Origin: Desulfuribacillus alkaliarsenatis
GTDB lineage: Bacteria > Bacillota > Bacilli > Desulfuribacillales > Desulfuribacillaceae
NCBI RefSeq assembly: GCF_001730225.1
Contig: NZ_MIJE01000033.1
Coordinates: 62,001 to 126,000, forward strand
Length of the DNA stretch: 64,000 bases
Reading direction: 5' to 3'
Below, in pieces: positions 34,512 to 45,490 of this stretch. A program made the position numbers and the translations under genes. The number at the start of each line of letters is the position of its first letter. Position 1 is the stretch's first letter. The notes beneath the pieces were generated by a model, which was not told the DNA's origin, made no database searches, and was given only the letters and a program-made list of their open reading frames with translations.

Positions 34512-35285
34512 TTACGCGAAAGAGTTGATTATCTTCACAGCTGCCTGATACGGATTATCAGCTTTTGTTATATTTCTGCCTATAACCATATAGTCAGTAC
34601 CTAATTCAACAGCTTGCTTAGGTGTCGTTATTCTGACTTGATCATCGACACTACTATCAGTCATACGAATCCCTGGTGTGACAGTAATAAATTCTACTCC
34701 ACAAGCGTCTTTAATAAGTGGTACTTCCTGGGCAGAAGCTACTACCCCATCTAATCCAGCAGCTTTTGCTAACTTAGCATAACGTACGACAGTTTCCTGT
34801 ATTGGTTCATTTATACCTATCTGCTCATTTAATGTGCTTTGGTCAGTACTTGTTAACTGTGTTACCCCAATTAGTAATGGCATCGGAATATCTAAACTTT
34901 TTGCTACTTCTTGAGCAGATTCACGCGCCTTTTCCATCATTTTCAAACCTCCTGCCACGTGGACATTCCACATCCAAACTCCTGTTTTCGTTAAGGATTT
35001 AGCTGCTCCAGCGGCAGTATTTGGTATATCGTGTATTTTTAAATCTACAAACACTCTTAAATCTAATTTATGTAAATCTTCTATTATACTTGGTCCTACA
35101 CTATAATATAATTCCATACCAACTTTAACTGTTTTAATTACAGGAGCTATTTGTTTAGCAATTAAGAGTGCTGTTTCTCTATTGTCTGTATCTAACGCTA
35201 CAATGATTTTATCTGCAGGGGGCATATTGTTGTTATCATTCATATTGTTATTATCCATATAATTGTTATTCATTTTGTTATCCAT
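34512..35285 (-). CDS. pyrF: Orotidine 5'-phosphate decarboxylase with Asn/Met-rich N-terminal extension
   Basis: PyrF decarboxylates OMP to UMP. The catalytic DLKIHDIPNTAAGAA segment and TPGIRMTDSSVDDQ phosphate loop are intact. The first 20 residues are an unusual Asn/Asp-rich stretch with Met at 1, 5, 10, 15 and 21, before the normal fold start PPADKIIVALD. The first ATG (35285) has AAGGAG at seven bases, within the end of pyrD, so the extension is probably translated. The gene overlaps pyrD by eight bases. Confidence 0.94.
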   Translation of the reverse strand: MDNKMNNNYMDNNNMNDNNNMPPADKIIVALDTDNRETALLIAKQIAPVIKTVKVGMELYYSVGPSIIEDLHKLDLRVFVDLKIHDIPNTAAGAAKSLTKTGVWMWNVHVAGGLKMMEKARESAQEVAKSLDIPMPLLIGVTQLTSTDQSTLNEQIGINEPIQETVVRYAKLAKAAGLDGVVASAQEVPLIKDACGVEFITVTPGIRMTDSSVDDQVRITTPKQAVELGTDYMVIGRNITKADNPYQAAVKIINSFA

Positions 35286-36216
35286 TGATAGACTCCTTTG
35301 CCTTACCTACTAGCGTTTGTATATCAGATATTGAATGCTTAACCATATACTCTTCTATTTCTGAAATAATATCAACACAAGCATATGGATTAATAAAGTT
35401 GGCCGTTCCAACTTGCACAGCTTTAGCACCAGCTAAAATAAATTCAATAGCATCAGCTCCTGTCGTAATGCCGCCAATGCCTATAACAGGAATCTTAACT
35501 GCTGAAGATACTTGCCAAACCATCCGTACAGCTACAGGTTTAATAGCTGGACCGGACATTCCACCCATCACATTTGCCAGTATTGGTTTCTTACTGTGAA
35601 TATCTATCGACATACCCAACAGCGTGTTTATTAGCGATACTGCGTCTGCACCAGCATCTTCTACTGCTTTAGCTATACTTACTACATCAGTTACATTAGG
35701 TGTTAATTTGGCTATAATCGGAAATCGGGAGACTTTTTTGACTTCAGATATTACTTTATCCGCCATTTGGCAATCAGTACCAAAGGCCAATCCCCCAGCT
35801 TTAACATTAGGACATGATATGTTTACTTCTAATGCCTGTATACTTTCAGATTCGTTTAACCTCTTTGTAACCTCTATATAATCCTCAAGTGTACTTCCTG
35901 CTATGTTGACTATAACTGGTGTTGTTTTAAATTGCTCAAGCCACGGTAATTCGCTCTGTAGTACTACATCTACACCTGGATTTTGTAGTCCTATAGCATT
36001 AAGCATCCCAGCAGGTGTTTCCGCTATTCTAGGGACTGGGTTTCCAATCCTCTCACTTGCTGTAGTAGCTTTAACTACAATTGCGCCTAATTTGTTTAAA
36101 TCATAGTATTTAGCATATTCCTTACCAAATCCAAAACACCCTGAAGCTGGCATTACTGGATTCTTCAATTGCATAAACCCCAAATTTACAGCTAAAGATG
36201 GATTTTGCTTAATCAT
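35278..36216 (-). CDS. pyrD: Dihydroorotate dehydrogenase B, catalytic subunit
   Basis: The class 1B enzyme oxidises dihydroorotate to orotate with FMN and passes electrons via PyrK to NAD+. The 312-residue protein has NPVMPASGCFGFG, the catalytic-cysteine segment EVNISCPNVKAGG, and C-terminal PVIGIGGITTGADAIEFILAGA. Its ATG overlaps the pyrK TGA (ATGA), and the SD GGTGGTG lies in the end of pyrK, so the two subunits are translated together. Confidence 0.97.
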   Translation of the reverse strand: MIKQNPSLAVNLGFMQLKNPVMPASGCFGFGKEYAKYYDLNKLGAIVVKATTASERIGNPVPRIAETPAGMLNAIGLQNPGVDVVLQSELPWLEQFKTTPVIVNIAGSTLEDYIEVTKRLNESESIQALEVNISCPNVKAGGLAFGTDCQMADKVISEVKKVSRFPIIAKLTPNVTDVVSIAKAVEDAGADAVSLINTLLGMSIDIHSKKPILANVMGGMSGPAIKPVAVRMVWQVSSAVKIPVIGIGGITTGADAIEFILAGAKAVQVGTANFINPYACVDIISEIEEYMVKHSISDIQTLVGKAKESING

Positions 36217-37010
36217 TCAAACACCACCTTTTCAGAAGTGAAAACTGGTCCACAGTCACAAATTTTTGCGTACTTCCACGATTGAGATTCGCTAGAGTCA
36301 TCTTTATCAAGAGCTTTTATTTTAGTTACACAGCCCATACATGCTCCTATACCACAAGCCATATGTTCTTCAAAGGATAGATATCCTCTAGCTTGTACGA
36401 AACTAGGGTGACTCATCAAGACACGTAACATCGGTTTTGGTCCACATGCACAATAACAATTTACCTGTACGTTTGAAAAATAATCAGTAACCAAACCCTT
36501 ATTGCCATAACTGCCATCAATTGTATACACATGTACATTTCCATGTTGTTTGAATTCTTCTTCTAAGATAACCTGATTTTTTGATGCAAATCCTAGAATG
36601 GCATGAACTTCAATATTGTTATTGGCTAATTGTTTTGCTGCGTATAAGAGAGGGGGCACACCAATACCGCCTCCAATTAAGTAGACTTGCTGACTCTCAA
36701 TTTCAACTGGGAACTTCCCATTTCCTAAAGGAGCTAGTACATCCAGCTCAATTCCTTCTTCACCCAGTTCTGATAATAATGTTGTGCCATAACCGTGCTT
36801 ACGATAAACAAATCGCACTGTTCCCTGTTCTTTATTGACATCACATATACTGATTGGTCTACGGAGTAATGGATCAATACTGTTTCTTATCCGAATATGG
36901 GCAAACTGCCCAGGTTGGGCAGTTGAAGCCAATTCAGGGCAGTATACTTCCATATCAAAAATATTCTCAGCTAACTGATTATTTCTTAAAACTTTAGTTA
37001 TGTGTCGCAT
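36213..37010 (-). CDS. pyrK: Dihydroorotate dehydrogenase B, electron transfer subunit
   Basis: PyrK carries FAD and a 2Fe-2S cluster. The FAD-binding RRPISICDVN, NAD-binding LIGGGIGVPPLLYAAKQL and CACGPKPML, and the cluster cysteines in ACGIGACMGCVTK plus CDCGPVF are all visible. Length (265) is normal. It lies 18 bases after carB and overlaps pyrD by four bases. Confidence 0.96.
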   Translation of the reverse strand: MRHITKVLRNNQLAENIFDMEVYCPELASTAQPGQFAHIRIRNSIDPLLRRPISICDVNKEQGTVRFVYRKHGYGTTLLSELGEEGIELDVLAPLGNGKFPVEIESQQVYLIGGGIGVPPLLYAAKQLANNNIEVHAILGFASKNQVILEEEFKQHGNVHVYTIDGSYGNKGLVTDYFSNVQVNCYCACGPKPMLRVLMSHPSFVQARGYLSFEEHMACGIGACMGCVTKIKALDKDDSSESQSWKYAKICDCGPVFTSEKVVFE

Positions 37011-37027
37011 AAGTTCCGCCCTCCTGT

Positions 37028-40000
37028 TTACTTTTTGTACTCTATCGGTTGTACAGAAAAATTAATCGTTTGCAGAACCTTTAATATTGCTGCTGCAGTA
37101 TCTAAAGAAGTTAGACACGGAACGCCATTTTCTACTGATTCCCTTCTAATCTTAAATCCATCACGCTCTGGCTTTTTACCCTTGGTCAAGGTATTAATTA
37201 CCATATTTGCGTCACCTGAACGTAATATTTCTACAATATTAGGAGATCCTTCATGTAATTTATTAACTATAGTTACAGGTAACCCACTGTCTTTTAGGTA
37301 GCTGGCAGTTCCACTTGTAGCAACAATTTCAAAGCCTAAATCTACAAATCCTGTTAAGATTTCTTTAGCTTCTTCTTTATCTTTATCAGCAACTGTAGCT
37401 ATAATTTTACCATGGGTAGGTATATTAATTCCTGCACCTATAAGCCCTTTATATAAAGCTTTTGCGAAGTTGATATCCTTACCCATTACTTCACCTGTTG
37501 ATTTCATCTCTGGCCCTAACGTTATATCTACACTGCGAAGTTTAGCAAACGAGAATACAGGAACCTTTACTGAAACTTCTTCAGCTTCAGGCCAAAGTCC
37601 GTTTTCATAGCCTAAGTCTGTAAGCTTACTGCCTAAGATTACTTTAGTAGCTACATTGGCTAATGGTATCCCAGTGACTTTACTTAAAAATGGAACTGTT
37701 CTAGAAGACCTCGGATTAACTTCAATTACATATACTTGATCTTTATGAATAACAAATTGAATATTCATTAAACCCTTAGTATTTAATGAGGTTGAAAGTT
37801 TAGTTGTATGTTCAATAATTTGCTGTTTAACTTCCTGTGAGATTGTTTGTGTTGGATAGACAGCAATCGAGTCCCCACTGTGTACACCTGCACGCTCTAT
37901 ATGTTCCATAATTCCTGGTATTAGTACAGTTTCACCGTCAGAGATTGCATCAACTTCAACTTCTTTACCAGTTAGGTAACGGTCTACTAACACTGGATGC
38001 TTTGTTGAAATCTGCACCGCTTTTTCCATATAGTTCAATAAGTCTTCTTCATTATAAACAATCTCCATTGCCCTACCACCAAGTACGTATGATGGTCGAA
38101 CCAGCACTGGATAACCAATATTAGCAGCTACTTTAACTGCTTCATCAACTGAAAATACAGTATCTCCTGGTGGTCTTGGAATATCTAGCTTTTGTAGTAA
38201 AGCATCAAATTTTTCACGATCTTCGGCAGTATTAATGTCTTCCATATTTGTACCTATAATAGGAATATTAAGCTCTGCTAGCGGTTCCGCAAGATTTATA
38301 GCAGTTTGTCCGCCAAATTGAACAATAACTCCATCTGGTTGTTCACGTTCAATTACGTTAAGAACATCTTCTAAGAACAAAGGTTCAAAGTACAATCTAT
38401 CTGAGGTGCTGAAATCTGTTGATACGGTCTCTGGATTATTGTTTATAATTATTGCTTCGTATCCAGCTTCTTTAATTGCCCATACTGCATGAACAGACGC
38501 ATAATCGAATTCAATACCTTGTCCAATTCGAATTGGCCCAGAACCTAGAACTAAGATTTTCTTTCTATCTGTTACTTCTCCTTCGTCCTCTAAATCATAA
38601 CTTGAATAGAAATAAGGTGTAAAAGCTTCAAATTCAGCAGCACATGTATCAACCATTTTATATACAGGCGTAATATTCATTTGCTTGCGTAAATCTCTAA
38701 TAACAATTTCATCGATACCAAGTAGCTTACCTATATAATGATCTGTAAAGCCTAACTCTTTAGCTTTCTTCAGCATTAATTTTTTAGTTTCTTGATCATC
38801 GCTGTGTTTTTCCCAAATATCTTGTAAAATAAATTCAAATTCAACTAACCCGAAGATTTTATTTAAGAAGAATAAATCAATTTTAGTTATCTCATGAATA
38901 TCTGTAACTGTATATCCTCTACGAAAAGCTTCAGCTATTAAGAATAGTCTTTCATCATCTGCTTTATTGATTCGACTAAGAAGAGTATCATTGTCTAACT
39001 TTTCAACGTCTTTTAAATATAAGCTATCAATGTCAATTTCTAAGGAACGTATAGCTTTTTGTAAAGACTCCTCAAAGTTACGTCCAATTGCCATTACTTC
39101 TCCTGTGGCTTTCATTTGCGTACCAAGCTGACGATTTGCAGTGATAAACTTATCAAAAGGCCATCTAGGTATCTTTGTTACAATATAATCAAGAGCTGGT
39201 TCGAAGCTAGCATATGTCTCTTTAGTAACAGGGTTTACAATTTCATCAAGTGTTAATCCAATGCTAATTTTAGCTGCCATTTTAGCAATCGGATATCCTG
39301 TTGCCTTTGAAGCTAATGCACTGGAGCGACTTACCCTAGGATTAACTTCAATTACATAATAGTCGTAGCTATATGGATCTAATGCATATTGAACATTACA
39401 TCCCCCCTCAATTTTAAGGGCTCTAATAATATCAAGAGATGCCGTTCTTAACATTTGGTACTCTTTATCTGAAAGTGTCTGACTAGGTGCAACTACAATA
39501 CTATCTCCTGTATGGACACCAACAGGATCAAAATTCTCCATATTACAAACTACTATACAGTTATCATTCTTATCACGCATAACTTCATATTCAATTTCTT
39601 TAAAACCAGCAATGCTTTTTTCAACGAGCACTTGTGTAATTGGGCTATATTTTAATCCAAGACTTACTATTTCCTTGTACTCTTCTTCGTTGTATGCGAT
39701 ACCGCCACCTGTACCACCTAATGTGTATGCAGGTCTAATAATCAATGGATACGGAACTTTTTGTGCAAATGCTAGTGCTTCCTCTAATGTACTTACAATA
39801 TCACTCTCAGGCACAGGTTGGTTTAGTTCATTCATTAAAGTTCTAAATAGGTCACGGTCTTCAGCTTTTTGAATCGCTTCTAAATTTGTTCCTAATAGTT
39901 TAACATTGTATTGGTCTAGAACTCCATGTTTATGAAGCTCTATAGCCATATTTAGTCCAGTTTGGCCACCAAGTGTCGGTAGTAATCCATCTGGCCTTTC

Positions 40001-40237
40001 TTTACGTATAACCTGTGTCACTGCTTCTAACGTAATAGGTTCAATATATACTTTATCTGCTATATCTGGATCTGTCATTATGGTAGCTGGATTACTATTC
40101 ACAAGTACAACTTCATAACCATCTTCCTTTAAAGCTTGGCATGCCTGAGTTCCAGCATAATCAAATTCAGCCGCCTGTCCAATTACAATCGGTCCACTTC
40201 CTATGACAAGTATCTTTTTTATGTCGCTCTTAGGCAT
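37028..40237 (-). CDS. carB: Carbamoyl-phosphate synthase, large subunit
   Basis: CarB makes carbamoyl phosphate from ammonia (from CarA), bicarbonate and two ATP. The protein of about 1,069 residues shows the duplicated ATP-grasp halves: [22 protein letters not shown] near the start and [22 protein letters not shown] in the middle, each followed by FGGQT/GGQTGLN and EVNPRxSRS motifs, then a C-terminal MGS regulatory domain. I chose ATG 40237-40235, eight bases after AGGAG and two bases from the carA stop; the longer frame overlaps carA. Confidence 0.97.
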   Translation of the reverse strand: MPKSDIKKILVIGSGPIVIGQAAEFDYAGTQACQALKEDGYEVVLVNSNPATIMTDPDIADKVYIEPITLEAVTQVIRKERPDGLLPTLGGQTGLNMAIELHKHGVLDQYNVKLLGTNLEAIQKAEDRDLFRTLMNELNQPVPESDIVSTLEEALAFAQKVPYPLIIRPAYTLGGTGGGIAYNEEEYKEIVSLGLKYSPITQVLVEKSIAGFKEIEYEVMRDKNDNCIVVCNMENFDPVGVHTGDSIVVAPSQTLSDKEYQMLRTASLDIIRALKIEGGCNVQYALDPYSYDYYVIEVNPRVSRSSALASKATGYPIAKMAAKISIGLTLDEIVNPVTKETYASFEPALDYIVTKIPRWPFDKFITANRQLGTQMKATGEVMAIGRNFEESLQKAIRSLEIDIDSLYLKDVEKLDNDTLLSRINKADDERLFLIAEAFRRGYTVTDIHEITKIDLFFLNKIFGLVEFEFILQDIWEKHSDDQETKKLMLKKAKELGFTDHYIGKLLGIDEIVIRDLRKQMNITPVYKMVDTCAAEFEAFTPYFYSSYDLEDEGEVTDRKKILVLGSGPIRIGQGIEFDYASVHAVWAIKEAGYEAIIINNNPETVSTDFSTSDRLYFEPLFLEDVLNVIEREQPDGVIVQFGGQTAINLAEPLAELNIPIIGTNMEDINTAEDREKFDALLQKLDIPRPPGDTVFSVDEAVKVAANIGYPVLVRPSYVLGGRAMEIVYNEEDLLNYMEKAVQISTKHPVLVDRYLTGKEVEVDAISDGETVLIPGIMEHIERAGVHSGDSIAVYPTQTISQEVKQQIIEHTTKLSTSLNTKGLMNIQFVIHKDQVYVIEVNPRSSRTVPFLSKVTGIPLANVATKVILGSKLTDLGYENGLWPEAEEVSVKVPVFSFAKLRSVDITLGPEMKSTGEVMGKDINFAKALYKGLIGAGINIPTHGKIIATVADKDKEEAKEILTGFVDLGFEIVATSGTASYLKDSGLPVTIVNKLHEGSPNIVEILRSGDANMVINTLTKGKKPERDGFKIRRESVENGVPCLTSLDTAAAILKVLQTINFSVQPIEYKK

Positions 40238-40239
40238 TT

Positions 40240-41406
40240 TTATCGCTCCTGTCCTGTTTTCCATGTTTTTATTGTATCTATAAATTGATCAAATAAGTAA
40301 TTTGAATCTAACGGCCCTGGAGCTGCTTCGGGATGGTACTGAACTGAAGCCAGTAAACCGCTTTCGTGTACTAAACCCTCTACAGTATCGTCATTTAAAT
40401 TAATATGGCTTATAGTTAAACCAGTACCTTCAAGGGACTCTTTATTAACTGTGTATCCATGATTTTGTGAAGTTATATAAACTCGATTAGTACGCAAGTC
40501 TTTAACAGGATTGTTGCCACCTCGATGACCAAACTTTAATTTCTCAGTATCTGCACCTGCACTTAGGGCGATTAATTGATGACCTAGGCATATCCCATAC
40601 ATAGGAATTTTTCCTATAAACGGCTTTAACATCTCTGCAGTTTGCAGTACGTTTTTCGGGTCTCCAGGGCCATTTGATATCATAATACCTTCAGGTTGTA
40701 GTCTAGTTATTTGCTCGTATGTTGTATCATAAGGAACTACAGTAACATCACAATTACGCTTAATTAGTTCTCTATGTATACCCTGTTTAGTTCCCATATC
40801 AATAAGAACAACTCTGTAACCTTGCCCAGGACTTCTAAATATTGATTTCGTTGATACTTTAGAAACCTGATCAGTTGGATATTCCGTATTATTCAAAGTA
40901 TCAACTATGTTATTGATATCTGCATCAATATTTGTTGTAATCATGCCTTTTAATGTTCCGTGCACACGGATTTTTCTTGTTAATAATCTTGTATCAATCC
41001 CAGCTATACCTATTACATTATGTGCTTTTAGAAAATCATTAACATCTTCTACAGCTCTCCAATTACTTGGATGATTGCAGTTTTCTTTGACAATAAAACC
41101 ATTTACTTTGCTAAACATTGACTCAATATCCTCAGCGTTTAAGCCATAATTTCCGATCAAAGGATAGGTCATGGTAACTATCTGTCCACAATAAGATGGA
41201 TCTGTTAAAACTTCTTGGTATCCAGTCATGCTAGTGTTAAATACAACTTCACCACTAATTTTATCTTTCGTTGTATCTCCAAATGCTGTTCCATAAAGTA
41301 CTGTTCCATCTTCAAGAATTAACGCAGCATTTTTTTCACTCTTAAGATTTTCTAAGTATTGTTGAGCCCTTGAGCTTATGTTTTCTTTAATTCCTTTGCT
41401 TGTCAT
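40240..41406 (-). CDS. carA: Carbamoyl-phosphate synthase, small (glutaminase) subunit
   Basis: CarA hydrolyses glutamine to supply ammonia to CarB. The N-terminal domain has [20 protein letters not shown]. The class I glutamine amidotransferase domain has [11 protein letters not shown], the nucleophile elbow [13 protein letters not shown] and the catalytic His-Glu in [11 protein letters not shown]. The 388 residues include about 25 more at the N-terminus than usual; AAAGGGTG sits before the ATG, so that start is supported. It lies three bases after pyrC. Confidence 0.97.
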   Translation of the reverse strand: MTSKGIKENISSRAQQYLENLKSEKNAALILEDGTVLYGTAFGDTTKDKISGEVVFNTSMTGYQEVLTDPSYCGQIVTMTYPLIGNYGLNAEDIESMFSKVNGFIVKENCNHPSNWRAVEDVNDFLKAHNVIGIAGIDTRLLTRKIRVHGTLKGMITTNIDADINNIVDTLNNTEYPTDQVSKVSTKSIFRSPGQGYRVVLIDMGTKQGIHRELIKRNCDVTVVPYDTTYEQITRLQPEGIMISNGPGDPKNVLQTAEMLKPFIGKIPMYGICLGHQLIALSAGADTEKLKFGHRGGNNPVKDLRTNRVYITSQNHGYTVNKESLEGTGLTISHINLNDDTVEGLVHESGLLASVQYHPEAAPGPLDSNYLFDQFIDTIKTWKTGQER

Positions 41407-41409
41407 AAA

Positions 41410-42723
41410 TTACACCCTTTCATCCTTATAAATAACCTTACCTGCGACCATGGTCAATACAGGCCAACCGTGTAAATCCCAGTTGATAAATGGAGAATTT
41501 TTGCCTTTTGATTCAAATTTATCAACTTCAACAACTTTTTTATCGTTTAAATCAATGAGCACCATGTCAGCGACGCTTCCAACAAAGATATGACCACGAT
41601 TTATATTAAATATTTCTGCTGGTTTACTAGTTAGAGATTCTAATACACGCTCAAGTGATATTTTACCTGTCAATACCAGCTTCGTGTATAAAACAGCAAA
41701 CGCTGTTTCTAGTCCAGTCATTCCGAAATAAGATTTTTCAATGCCACTATTTTTTTCATCATCAGAGTGCGGTGCATGATCCGTTGCAATTATATCAATT
41801 ACGCCTTTGTTTAAAGCATCAATTAAAGCATTTTGATCTTCGTTACTTCTGATTGGTGGATTAACTTTATAATTCCCATGATCCTCTAGAATATCTTCAT
41901 CGCACATTACCAGATGCTGAGGGGTAACTTCGCATGTTACATGTATTCCCTTAGCTTTAGCTACTTCGATCCAATCAACAGATTCCTTAGCACTTAAATG
42001 AGCAAAGTGAACATGTGCTTTAGCACTTTCAGCTAATAAAATATCTCGTGCAACCATTATTGATTCAGATGTAGATGGAATACCTTTAATATTTAATTCT
42101 TTAGCTTTTTGCCCATCATGTAAGTGTCCACTAGCAGCTAGCGAGTCATCCTCAGCGTGAATAATAATTGGTATCTCTAATGATTTTGCGTTATTAAATG
42201 CTTCTTGCATAAGCTTAGCATTTTGAACTCCTCTACCATCATCAGACAAGGCAATGATTCCCGCATCCTTTAGCTCCTGGAAATTAGTTAACTCTTGGCC
42301 TTTTTCCCCGATTGTTATTGCTCCAATTGGATATACTTTTACACCATTATTAACATTAGCCTTCTCATATATATATTCAACAATCTCTTTGCTGTCTGTT
42401 ACAGGTTTAGTATTTGGCATGCACGCTATTGTAGTAAACCCACCTTTAGCGGCAGCCTTTGAACCCGTTTCAATAGTCTCTTTGTATTCAAATCCTGGTT
42501 CGCGAAGATGTACATGCATATCTATAAAGCCAGGAGTTAACAGCTTTCCAGCAGCGTTGATTTTTACGATATCTTGATAATTATCTTCTATAGCATTTTC
42601 AACTAACCGTTCATCAATCTTATCTTCAATTGCTACTATCTTTTCATTTTCTATTAAAATATCCTTACTTTTGTGCAATTGCCTTCCGTCAAATAATTGT
42701 ACATTTTTAATTAGTACTGCCAC
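41410..42723 (-). CDS. pyrC: Dihydroorotase
   Basis: PyrC closes carbamoyl aspartate to dihydroorotate. The 437-residue protein shows the metal motif GFIDMHVHLREPG, the IIHAEDDSLAA region and the catalytic-aspartate motif IATDHAPHSDDEK. I chose GTG 42723-42721 after AGAGGTG; the 23 extra upstream codons of the open frame fall in the attenuator terminator and are untranslated. The usual upstream partner pyrB is absent; only the attenuator separates this gene from the permease gene. Confidence 0.96.
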   Translation of the reverse strand: MAVLIKNVQLFDGRQLHKSKDILIENEKIVAIEDKIDERLVENAIEDNYQDIVKINAAGKLLTPGFIDMHVHLREPGFEYKETIETGSKAAAKGGFTTIACMPNTKPVTDSKEIVEYIYEKANVNNGVKVYPIGAITIGEKGQELTNFQELKDAGIIALSDDGRGVQNAKLMQEAFNNAKSLEIPIIIHAEDDSLAASGHLHDGQKAKELNIKGIPSTSESIMVARDILLAESAKAHVHFAHLSAKESVDWIEVAKAKGIHVTCEVTPQHLVMCDEDILEDHGNYKVNPPIRSNEDQNALIDALNKGVIDIIATDHAPHSDDEKNSGIEKSYFGMTGLETAFAVLYTKLVLTGKISLERVLESLTSKPAEIFNINRGHIFVGSVADMVLIDLNDKKVVEVDKFESKGKNSPFINWDLHGWPVLTMVAGKVIYKDERV

Positions 42724-42746
42724 TTTATCACCTCTTAATTTGTATA

Positions 42747-42827
42747 GAAAAAGCTTCTTATCTATATGTTTTCCGATAAGAAGCTTTTTCATAAAGCCTT
42801 ACCGGTCTCTCGTACCGTTTTAAAGGC
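42747..42827 (-). promoter_or_regulatory. PyrR attenuator between uraA and pyrC
   Basis: On the minus strand the PyrR binding hairpin starts at the uraA stop (GCCTTTAAAACGGTACGAGAG, about 42827-42807, closing with GGTAAGGC to 42796). It contains the conserved GAGAG loop. It is followed by a 16-pair terminator stem GAAAAAGCTTCTTATC/GATAAGAAGCTTTTTC (42790-42747). UMP-bound PyrR would promote termination here. Confidence 0.9.
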
Positions 42828-44176
42828 TACTGCTCAACTGTTGAAGGTCGTTCATCAACTTCAATTGCTTTAGGTAAAATTGCATTTAAAAGAATACCAG
42901 CTATAGTAGCTAAAGCCATGCCATGTAATTCAAGTAATCCAAAGTTTAGAATTGCATTACCAACACCTAGGATTAAGATAACACTTGATATAACTAAATT
43001 TCTTTTATGTTTGTACTGAATACCACTATCTACTAGCATCCTTAATCCAGATGATGCAATAATACCGAATAACAGGATACTTACACCACCCATAACTGGC
43101 ACAGGTATTGTGCTGATTAAAGCTGCTACCTTGCCTATAAAGGCCATTCCAATTGCCATAATTGCTGCTCCAGCTATAACAAATACACTAAATACGCGCG
43201 TTATCGCTAAAACTCCAATATTCTCTCCATAAGTAGTGTTAGGCGGTCCACCGACTAGTGAAGCGAAGAAAGTGGCCACTCCATCCCCTAATAGAGTTCT
43301 GTGTAAACCAGGTTTTTTCAATAAATCTCTTTCTACAATCTTTCCTGTAACAAAAATGTCCCCTAAATGCTCTGCTATCGTAACTAATGCCACAGGTACA
43401 ATCACCCAGAGTGCAAGTGTATTAGGTATAGGTGTCGTAAATTCTGGTATAGCGAACCAAGGTGCATCTATTACCTGTTGGAAATTTACTAACCCTAGTG
43501 GAATTGCTGCAATATATCCACTAACTATTCCTAATAAAACAGGAATTATTGCAAAGAAACCTCTAAAGAATGTACTTGCTATAATTGCTACTGCAAGGGC
43601 TATAAACGCTACTAATACGCTTGTCCCACTATAAACTTTTAATAATACTGAGTCTTCTTGTACATCTTGAACACTACCAGGTAATGCACTAAATTCTTCT
43701 ATCGTTGCAGGTTTATCTACTACTATATATTCTGTAGTCGCCATGTCTACTGCAACAGTTGCTAATCCTAATCCAATTACAACTATTACCGAACCAACTA
43801 CTACTGGAGGTAATAACTTCCTTAACCACTCAACACCAAATTTAAATATAATTCCTGAACAAATTGCATAAACAACACCAATCATCATAATGCCAAACAT
43901 TGCTTCTCCAGGACCGCTAGTTGCTGAAACTGCGATAATAGGAGCGATAAAAGCAAATGAAGAACCTAAGTACGCAGGAACTTGTCCTTTAGTTATTAAA
44001 ATAAACAAGAGCGTTCCTACACCACTGGATAATAATGCTACTGCTGGGCTTAATCCTGTTAAAAATGGTACTAAAACTGTTGCACCAAACATCGCAAATA
44101 AGTGCTGGAAGCTTAATGGTAATAACTGCGATAATGGTGGTCTTTCATCTACAGCGATTGTTCTTTGTTGAGACAT
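42827..44176 (-). CDS. uraA: Uracil permease (UraA/PyrP family)
   Basis: The 449-residue nucleobase:cation symporter has about 14 membrane segments and the NCS2 pattern: LSFQHLFAMFGATVLVPFLTG near the start, VALVTIAEHLGDIFVTGKI with the substrate-binding His-Glu region, and GGPPNTTYGENIGVLAITRV. It imports uracil for salvage. The ATG follows GGAGGAG. It sits between pyrR and pyrC in the pyr operon, 26 bases after pyrR. Confidence 0.96.
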   Translation of the reverse strand: MSQQRTIAVDERPPLSQLLPLSFQHLFAMFGATVLVPFLTGLSPAVALLSSGVGTLLFILITKGQVPAYLGSSFAFIAPIIAVSATSGPGEAMFGIMMIGVVYAICSGIIFKFGVEWLRKLLPPVVVGSVIVVIGLGLATVAVDMATTEYIVVDKPATIEEFSALPGSVQDVQEDSVLLKVYSGTSVLVAFIALAVAIIASTFFRGFFAIIPVLLGIVSGYIAAIPLGLVNFQQVIDAPWFAIPEFTTPIPNTLALWVIVPVALVTIAEHLGDIFVTGKIVERDLLKKPGLHRTLLGDGVATFFASLVGGPPNTTYGENIGVLAITRVFSVFVIAGAAIMAIGMAFIGKVAALISTIPVPVMGGVSILLFGIIASSGLRMLVDSGIQYKHKRNLVISSVILILGVGNAILNFGLLELHGMALATIAGILLNAILPKAIEVDERPSTVEQ

Positions 44177-44202
44177 TATTTCTTCTCCTCCTAGTTTTTA
44201 TA

Positions 44203-44751
<549 letters not shown>

Positions 44752-44764
44752 TTATATCCCTCCA

Positions 44765-44937
44765 AATAAAAAACCCTTATCAGTATAACTGATAAGGAGT
44801 TGTCTCAACAAAATTTTGGAAAAACAATAGCTTACACCAGTATTATAGGCATACTCACTACATATTTATCCAATTTCAATCGATGAATTCCTTGCCAGTC
44901 TCTCTGTACTGTTTTTAAAGGATGATTTTTTTACATT
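44765..44937 (-). promoter_or_regulatory. PyrR-dependent attenuator in the pyr operon leader
   Basis: The minus strand carries the PyrR binding hairpin (44922-44890: CCTTTAAAAACAGTACAGAG then AGACTGGCAAGG). About 90 bases follow that can form an antiterminator. A terminator CCTTATCAGT/ACTGATAAGG (44797-44788, 44784-44775) with a T-run then sits 15 bases before pyrR. Confidence 0.93.
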
Positions 44938-44943
44938 AACGCA

Positions 44944-44972
44944 ATAATAATACTTACATTTCAATTTGTCAA
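44944..44972 (-). promoter_or_regulatory. Promoter of the pyr operon
   Basis: TTGACA (44972-44967) and TATTAT (44949-44944) are separated by exactly 17 bases. A start near 44937 places the first PyrR site at the very 5' end of the transcript. Confidence 0.8.
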
Positions 44973-45008
44973 TTAATATTTCTACAATTTACGACATTTT
45001 TTTAACTT

Positions 45009-45398
45009 CTACTGCTTATCTTCTCTTATAAACTCAACAGTATAATTATCAAGTTTTTCAGTTACGTTTATTTGTTCTTTTTCTTTTATAACTATTAAGT
45101 CAAAGGGATAAACGAAGCTTGCAATCATTGTTTCACCTTCCTTAGGTGATTCTAATGAATAATGAATTCGAATTGTATTATCTGATGCCACAGCTCTAAT
45201 AATCTCAACCATGTAACCGCCACAATTTTTTTCACCTAAGGAGATTAACACATATAATTCATTGTCTATAATTTTAGTTCCTTCAAACTCAATTTCTTTC
45301 ACAGATTCATACCATTCTCTAATCTTCGTTAACTTTGAATTCTTTACATCATTACTTTCTAGGTCGATTTTTTCAATATTTACTGATTTATTCTCCAA
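45009..45398 (-). CDS. PrcB-like domain protein, no signal peptide
   Basis: Residues about 46-110 resemble the PrcB C-terminal domain: YVLISLGEKNCGGYMVEI, then a two-strand stretch ending PxxGE, then ASFVYPFDLIVI. In other proteins the domain is usually exported, but this 129-residue protein has no signal peptide or membrane helix; the N-terminus is charged (IEKIDLESNDVKNSKL). The TTG start at 45398 follows AGGGGAG at nine bases. It lies between the rluD terminator and the pyr leader. The function is unknown. Confidence 0.6.
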   Translation of the reverse strand: MENKSVNIEKIDLESNDVKNSKLTKIREWYESVKEIEFEGTKIIDNELYVLISLGEKNCGGYMVEIIRAVASDNTIRIHYSLESPKEGETMIASFVYPFDLIVIKEKEQINVTEKLDNYTVEFIREDKQ

Positions 45399-45447
45399 CT
45401 AAACCAGCTCCCCTATCAGTCAAATTATTAATAGTATATGTAGAAAT

Positions 45448-45490
45448 AAGGAAAAAGTTCTTCCCCTAAAGCTGAGTAAGAACTTTTTTA
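45448..45490 (-). terminator. Terminator at the rluD 3' end
   Basis: AAAAAAGTTCTT and AAGAACTTTTT (45489-45478, 45462-45452) pair over a 15-base loop on the minus strand. The 5' arm is in the last rluD codons. Confidence 0.75.

Noticed and set aside
36581-36838. Plus-strand frame opposite pyrK
   Set aside because: Shadow of the intact pyrK gene; the same holds for plus-strand frames opposite pyrD, carB, pyrC, uraA and ftsZ.
42724-42792. N-terminal 23-codon extension of PyrC
   Set aside because: These codons are the attenuator terminator stem; a good SD and GTG lie after it.
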